Assembly (NCBI RefSeq): GCF_001458775.1
Contig: NZ_CZPZ01000018.1
Coordinates: 1 to 36,484, forward strand
Source of the DNA: Candidatus Nitrospira nitrificans
Lineage (GTDB): Bacteria; Nitrospirota; Nitrospiria; Nitrospirales; Nitrospiraceae
Direction: 5' to 3'
DNA: 36,484 bases
Shown: positions 33,560 through 36,484 of the stretch, piece after piece
Numbering within the stretch: the first letter of the stretch is position 1
Layout: every line of letters begins with the position of its first letter
Translations under genes and position numbers: made by a program
Notes under the pieces: model-generated
The model's input: only the letters and a program-made list of their open reading frames with translations
Database searches by the model: none
Told to the model about the DNA's origin: nothing

Positions 33560-33649
33560 GCCGGAGTGGCGGAATAGGCAGACGCAAGGGACTTAAAATC
33601 CCTCGGGCTCAAAAGGCCCGTACCGGTTCGATCCCGGTCTCCGGCACCA
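33560..33649 (+). tRNA. tRNA-Leu (UAA)
   Basis: Acceptor stem GCCGGAG pairs with CTCCGGC; discriminator A and encoded CCA end at 33649. The anticodon loop CTTAAAA between AGGGA and TCCCT gives anticodon TAA. A long variable arm (CTCGGGCTCAAAAGGCCCG region) is typical of leucine tRNA, and GGTTCGATCC is the T loop. Confidence 0.96.
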
Positions 33650-33718
33650 TCAACGGGTAGGATCAGGCGAAAAGACTCAGCGGGTTTTTTGACCTTCAAT
33701 ATACTGAAAGAGGGATTC

Positions 33719-33967
33719 ATGAACGCCAAGAAAGGAATTGTGCTCGTCGGGAGCGTGGCCCTGGCTATTTTGGTCCTGGTAGGGGGGGCATGGGTCGTTA
33801 CAGCGCCTCCGGAGAATGTAGAGGCTTGGAAGGCGAAGCAATGTAACGAATATGTGGAGCAATTGGAGATGCTCAATCGTTATAAACTCTTCTGGTCGTT
33901 CGTCCAACGGCGAGGGGCGTTTAACGATTGCTTGAAAAGAGTGGACGAAAACGGCCAGAAGCCCTGA
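33719..33967 (+). CDS. Small single-pass membrane or exported protein
   Basis: 82 residues. N-terminal hydrophobic helix (KKGIVLVGSVALAILVLVGGAWVV) then a mostly helical soluble part with two Cys (KQCNEYVEQL and FNDCLKRVDENGQKP) that may form one disulfide in the periplasm. AAAGAGGG lies just upstream of ATG 33719. No family recognised. It lies after the tRNA and is probably transcribed on its own or from the tRNA promoter. Confidence 0.72.
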   Translation: MNAKKGIVLVGSVALAILVLVGGAWVVTAPPENVEAWKAKQCNEYVEQLEMLNRYKLFWSFVQRRGAFNDCLKRVDENGQKP

Positions 33968-34145
33968 ATCGATCGACTACCTATGGTTCTGGTTTTCTGC
34001 GCGGCATGTGTGCCAGTGCCCTGCCCCCAACAATAAGAGTTTGAGTCATGGCTTTCCTGCCGACAAGGAATTGTGACTGCCCTCCGACCAGTCGGCCGGC
34101 GCCTTTGGGAACAAGCCCAAGCCTCAGCGATCGGAACCGTCGTTT

Positions 34146-34655
34146 ATGAGGTTTGGCCGACGGCGTAAAGAGATCAGCCTAGCCAAGCCGTGGTGCCCCA
34201 CTTTCGGTGCGTTCGTCTTTCGTGACGGATTTGTGTTGCTCACTGGTTGCTTCTTCCGCAGTGTTCCTTTGATTTTCTCGCTCCTGGTTGCGTCCCAATC
34301 GCTGAGCGAGGCTCCTGCATTTGCGGAATGGCTGTTGATCGATGGTAACGACAAGGCAACGGTCTATTTCGATTCAGAAACCATCAAGCGGAGCGGTGAG
34401 TTGGTACGAGTCCGGATCTTAGACGATTTGAAAACCGCTCGCACCAGAGGCTTCAAAACATTCTTATCCGTTCGTGCCCAGGAAGAACACGATTGCGCCA
34501 AAAAGCGCTTTCGGCTGGTGGCGGTAGAACAGTTTGCGGGAAGCATGGGAACTGGCGACGTGATTTATCGGAAGTCAGGCGAGTCAGCCTGGGCACCCAT
34601 TCCACCAGGGACTCTCGCTCAATCCGTCTGGAAATTCGTCTGCAAGAAGAAGTGA
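34146..34655 (+). CDS. Exported protein with surface-adhesin-E-like domain
   Basis: 169 residues. An unusually long N region precedes the signal helix (SVPLIFSLLVASQSLSEAPAFAE), so a later start is possible, but no better ribosome site was found. The rest is a single small domain: WLLIDGNDKATVYFDSETIKRSGELVRVRILDDLK, DCAKKRFRLVAVEQF, and SVWKFVCKKK. This matches the surface-adhesin protein E type, a periplasmic or surface beta-sandwich with one disulfide. The adhesin name comes from other species and should not be taken as proof of function here. It is convergent with the DUF2007 gene. Confidence 0.7.
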   Translation: MRFGRRRKEISLAKPWCPTFGAFVFRDGFVLLTGCFFRSVPLIFSLLVASQSLSEAPAFAEWLLIDGNDKATVYFDSETIKRSGELVRVRILDDLKTARTRGFKTFLSVRAQEEHDCAKKRFRLVAVEQFAGSMGTGDVIYRKSGESAWAPIPPGTLAQSVWKFVCKKK

Positions 34656-34678
34656 CGGGTAGAAGGTTGCCGGAAAAA

Positions 34679-34996
34679 TCACGACGAGGGTTTTTCCTGT
34701 CCGCACTTCCAGCAGACGCCAAACTGACCTTCATGACGCTCGCCGCATCCTGAGCATGTCCAGAAGTCTTGGCGCATCGGCGACAACTCAGTGCCTTCTT
34801 CATGTAGCCGGCGTGCCTGATCGTAATCCCGCTCTTGGAGTACCCACAGCTCCGGGAAAATCTCTACAAAGGGAATCTCTCCGGCAAGTCCTGAGGAACG
34901 CTGGTTCTTGATCATGCACCGGATGCCGGCCTGCTCAAGCTGCTCCTTGCGCATCTCAACCTCGATCAAGCTCTGAGAGACGAAGACTTGTTTCAT
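34679..34996 (-). CDS. DUF2007-type protein with C-terminal zinc ribbon
   Basis: 105 residues. The first 70 show the DUF2007 (putative signal-transducing) pattern: MKQVFVSQSLIEVEMRKEQL, AGIRCMIKNQ, PELWVLQERDYDQARRL. A C-terminal zinc ribbon follows with CSGCGERHEGQFGVCWKCG. The fusion of the two is common. The role is unknown; such proteins bind small proteins or RNA in some species. No strong ribosome site was found. It is a single-gene unit. Confidence 0.85.
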   Translation of the reverse strand: MKQVFVSQSLIEVEMRKEQLEQAGIRCMIKNQRSSGLAGEIPFVEIFPELWVLQERDYDQARRLHEEGTELSPMRQDFWTCSGCGERHEGQFGVCWKCGQEKPSS

Positions 34997-35020
34997 CAGC
35001 GTACCGTAGGCTTCGCCCGA

Positions 35021-35035
35021 CAGAGAGTCAAGAAT
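35021..35035 (+). repeat. 15-bp direct repeat, left copy
   Basis: CAGAGAGTCAAGAAT here recurs exactly at 36062-36076. The pair brackets about 1 kb holding an unknown gene and the ParE-type toxin-antitoxin pair. It may be a target duplication, an attachment remnant, or chance. Confidence 0.4.
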
Positions 35036-35150
35036 TCAGCTCTGCTGCCAAGTCCGCCTTGACCTCAATGCTGACGATGAGAGGAGTTCGCTCTCCTTCC
35101 CACTCTCGGCTTGACCTTTGAGCAATACTCGTGTAACCATCGGATACATC

Positions 35151-35504
35151 ATGGGTCGTGAAGAAATTGCTCTCGGCGTCTACCTTCTGCAAACAGCCGG
35201 TGACCGGAGGGGTCTTATCGCCGTGGTTCACCGCATCGGGACAAGCTTGTCAGGGGAGTGGTTCTTTCAGTTGCGGTATCTTAGTCGTCCAGCGGGAAGA
35301 AGGAACAGACGTGGTTCGGAGTGGAGCGTGAACCTTCGAGAAACAGATCTAGCCCACTTCGACCTGATCGGACCATGGATCTCCGCGCAGGTCTTACTGG
35401 CATCGAGCCCACCGTTCGCCAAACTCAAGAAGGAGCCTACGCTTCTGACGTGGAGACGCGGGACCTCACATCCGGACCAGCTTCGGATGTTTGATGGTTG
35501 CTGA
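35151..35504 (+). CDS. Hypothetical protein between direct repeats
   Basis: 117 residues from ATG 35151; an in-frame TTG lies at 35118. The sequence is protein-like (VYLLQTAGDRRGLIAVVHRIG, GEWFFQLRYLSRPAGRRNRRG, ETDLAHFDLIGPW) with no signal peptide, no membrane segment and no known motif. It has no ribosome site to speak of. A minus frame at 35028-35231 competes weakly. Its neighbour is a toxin-antitoxin pair, so it may be accessory DNA. Confidence 0.45.
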   Translation: MGREEIALGVYLLQTAGDRRGLIAVVHRIGTSLSGEWFFQLRYLSRPAGRRNRRGSEWSVNLRETDLAHFDLIGPWISAQVLLASSPPFAKLKKEPTLLTWRRGTSHPDQLRMFDGC

Positions 35505-35529
35505 GGACAGCACCACACAAGGATGTTGA

Positions 35530-35841
35530 TTACTTGTTTGCCCAAGGTTTGGGCTTCATACCGGAGAGATTTCTCGCCCCATGGACGATCGCCAGAATCT
35601 GAGCAGACCCTTTCTTCAACCGATAGATCACTCGATAGCTTTGGACAAGGAGCTCACGAATCTTTGGATCGGATGCTTCAGGAACAAGTCGGCCACTTTC
35701 AGGGAATGAGGCAAGCCGATCAACCGAGAGGATGAGACGCTCAACGATGGCATCAGCATACTCAGCAGAGTCTCTGGCAATGTAGTCTTGGATATTCTCG
35801 AGATCAGAAACGGCGGGCTCAGTCCACTCGATGCGGGTCAT
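35530..35841 (-). CDS. parE: RelE/ParE-family toxin
   Basis: 103 residues. A ParE/RelE-type fold: MTRIEWTEPAVSDLENIQDYIARDS, AIVERLILSVDRLASFPESGR, then SYRVIYRLKKGSAQILAIVHGARNL. The Arg and aromatic residues of the last strands are kept. ParE-type members poison gyrase, whereas RelE-type members cut mRNA on the ribosome. The N terminus and RELLVQSYRVIYRL favour the ParE side. The ATG overlaps the stop of the antitoxin gene (ATGA), the normal arrangement of a coupled pair. Confidence 0.88.
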   Translation of the reverse strand: MTRIEWTEPAVSDLENIQDYIARDSAEYADAIVERLILSVDRLASFPESGRLVPEASDPKIRELLVQSYRVIYRLKKGSAQILAIVHGARNLSGMKPKPWANK

Positions 35842-36017
35842 TTCTTGAGAAAGCGTTTTCTTACGGCGCCATGCGGCACCACTTTCCCTTCATCTGCCGC
35901 CTGAATACCGGCTTCAATCTTCTTCCGGACGTAAATCTCGTACATGATATCGTCCCATGTGGATTTCTCCGGCAACTTCTTCATCATCTCCAGCGCTTGC
36001 TTCTTCACTGTTGGCAT
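35838..36017 (-). CDS. Antitoxin partner of ParE-type toxin
   Basis: 59 residues. It reads MPTVKKQALEMMKKLPEKST then WDDIMYEIYVRKKIEAGIQ and ends KRFLKK. This is an addiction-module helical antitoxin (ParD/StbD-like in size and layout), basic and Met-rich at the N terminus. GAGAGGG sits 7 bp upstream of its ATG. Antitoxin first and toxin overlapping by ATGA is the usual order, giving more antitoxin and autoregulation. The class name is not settled. Confidence 0.85.
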   Translation of the reverse strand: MPTVKKQALEMMKKLPEKSTWDDIMYEIYVRKKIEAGIQAADEGKVVPHGAVRKRFLKK

Positions 36018-36061
36018 ATGTGCCCTCTCAATACTTGGCCCAAAGTGTAGGCCCCACTTGG

Positions 36062-36076
36062 CAGAGAGTCAAGAAT
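36062..36076 (+). repeat. 15-bp direct repeat, right copy
   Basis: CAGAGAGTCAAGAAT, identical to 35021-35035. It lies just upstream of the antitoxin gene, on the side of the IS481-type element. Confidence 0.4.
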
Positions 36077-36215
36077 ACCACCCAGCTACGTTGCCGACAC
36101 CCATCAAGGGTTGAGGTTGGAAACAGGTCGGAGCGGCGGCACAGTTGGGGAGTAACCAAGCTGAGGTGTAAAAGCTTCTGGTTGGTCAGATGCGGGCTTT
36201 TCTATCGAGTGCCTG

Positions 36216-36335
36216 GTGCATTTTCCTTCGCTGCTAGGACAAGATGTAGAAGTGACAGTTCGCGTGGCTCCAACCGGGCGGCGGGGAACAGTCCGGATCA
36301 GGGTAGCGAAGAAGCCGGAACGAGTTGCTAGCTAG
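36216..36335 (+). other. Small open frame or gene remnant before the IS481 element
   Basis: A 39-codon frame from GTG 36216 reads HFPSLLGQDVEVTVRVAPTG, then RRGTVRIRVAKKPERVAS and stop. The frame is open back to 36160 without a better start. The alternating VEVTVRVA and VRIRVA stretches look protein-like, so this may be the C terminus of a gene cut by rearrangement. The rest of the 36018-36357 gap shows nothing. Confidence 0.3.
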
Positions 36336-36357
36336 CCAATTCTCTTAGCCGCTCAGC

Positions 36358-36484
36358 TGTAAGTGCTAGAACTTAATCTGACAGTCCGGTAGAGTCCTCG
36401 CCTTCACGAAAGGAGTGCGGACGATGACCACCGAACAGAAAATTATCCGGGCGAAGGTTGGCGTGTTGGAATTGGCGAAACAAT
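36358..36484 (+). mobile_element. IS481-type insertion sequence, left end, truncated by window
   Basis: The left end is placed near TGTAAGTGCTAGAACTTAAT at 36358 because it precedes a transposase start and contains an AATCTGACAG motif of the kind seen in IS481-group ends; the exact border is not certain. The element continues beyond 36484. Confidence 0.55.
36424..36484 (+). CDS. IS481-family transposase, N-terminal fragment (window edge)
   Basis: The first 20 residues, MTTEQKIIRAKVGVLELAKQ, are the well-known start of an IS481-type DDE transposase (helix-turn-helix then rve integrase core, not visible here). AAAGGAG lies 9 bp ahead of ATG 36424. The gene is cut by the window end, so nothing can be said about its integrity. 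Confidence 0.85.
   Translation, partial: MTTEQKIIRAKVGVLELAKQ

Noticed and set aside
35028-35231. A 67-codon minus frame near the left direct repeat
   Set aside because: No ribosome site or motif; the plus frame at 35151-35504 looks somewhat more protein-like, though also weak.
1-36484. CRISPR array or phage genes
   Set aside because: No regularly spaced direct repeats and no capsid, terminase or integrase genes were seen.

Overview
The window looks like a chromosomal segment of a Gram-negative bacterium, most probably Nitrospira or a close relative in the Nitrospirota. This is inferred from overall protein character, GC-rich coding, lipoprotein and outer-membrane genes, and the combination of NnrS, bacterial topoisomerase VI and DUF3365/DUF4124 proteins. 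No search was run. It is an ordinary gene-dense region broken up by insertion sequences.

Left part (1-13.9 kb). One IS630-family element sits at the left edge and has cut an NnrS-type membrane gene. It is followed by tmRNA (ssrA; tag ATANQELALAA) and two look-alike hairpins. A leftward three-gene cassette comes next: a free-standing subtilase-type prodomain, a secreted S8 protease ending in a JDVT-CTERM-like sorting tail, and a glutamic-type CPBP intramembrane protease matching the expected processing enzyme (MrtJ). After about 1 kb without recognisable genes come a DUF4124 protein and a WD40 protein. Then follows a MarR-controlled leftward cluster: ABM monooxygenase, a membrane domain-FNR oxidoreductase and DUF2269. 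Its oxidoreductase has been split by a second, apparently identical IS630 copy in the opposite orientation. Removing 903 bp (the IS plus one TA) restores the frame exactly.

Middle (14-30.1 kb). A rightward DNA-transaction cluster carries topoisomerase VI subunits B and A and an SF2 helicase. Both Top6B and the helicase carry QxxLF peptides that resemble sliding-clamp binding motifs. Then come small membrane proteins, a secreted EEP-family hydrolase, a lipoprotein-like protein, a CxxC thioredoxin-fold protein and a 51-residue zinc-ribbon protein. An AddB/AddA-type helicase-nuclease pair overlaps by 8 bp, followed by a zincin and a convergent lgt.

Right part (30.2-36.5 kb). A YtxH gene lies behind a convincing sigma-54 promoter. 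A leftward operon encodes a beta-barrel-like protein, a family-3 solute-binding lipoprotein and a DUF3365 c-type haem protein. These are followed by tRNA-Leu(UAA), small exported proteins, a DUF2007/zinc-ribbon protein, a ParE-type toxin-antitoxin pair, and the start of an IS481-type transposase that runs off the window.

The best candidates for something under-described are the prodomain/S8-JDVT/MrtJ cassette and the bacterial topoisomerase VI-helicase operon with putative clamp-binding tails.
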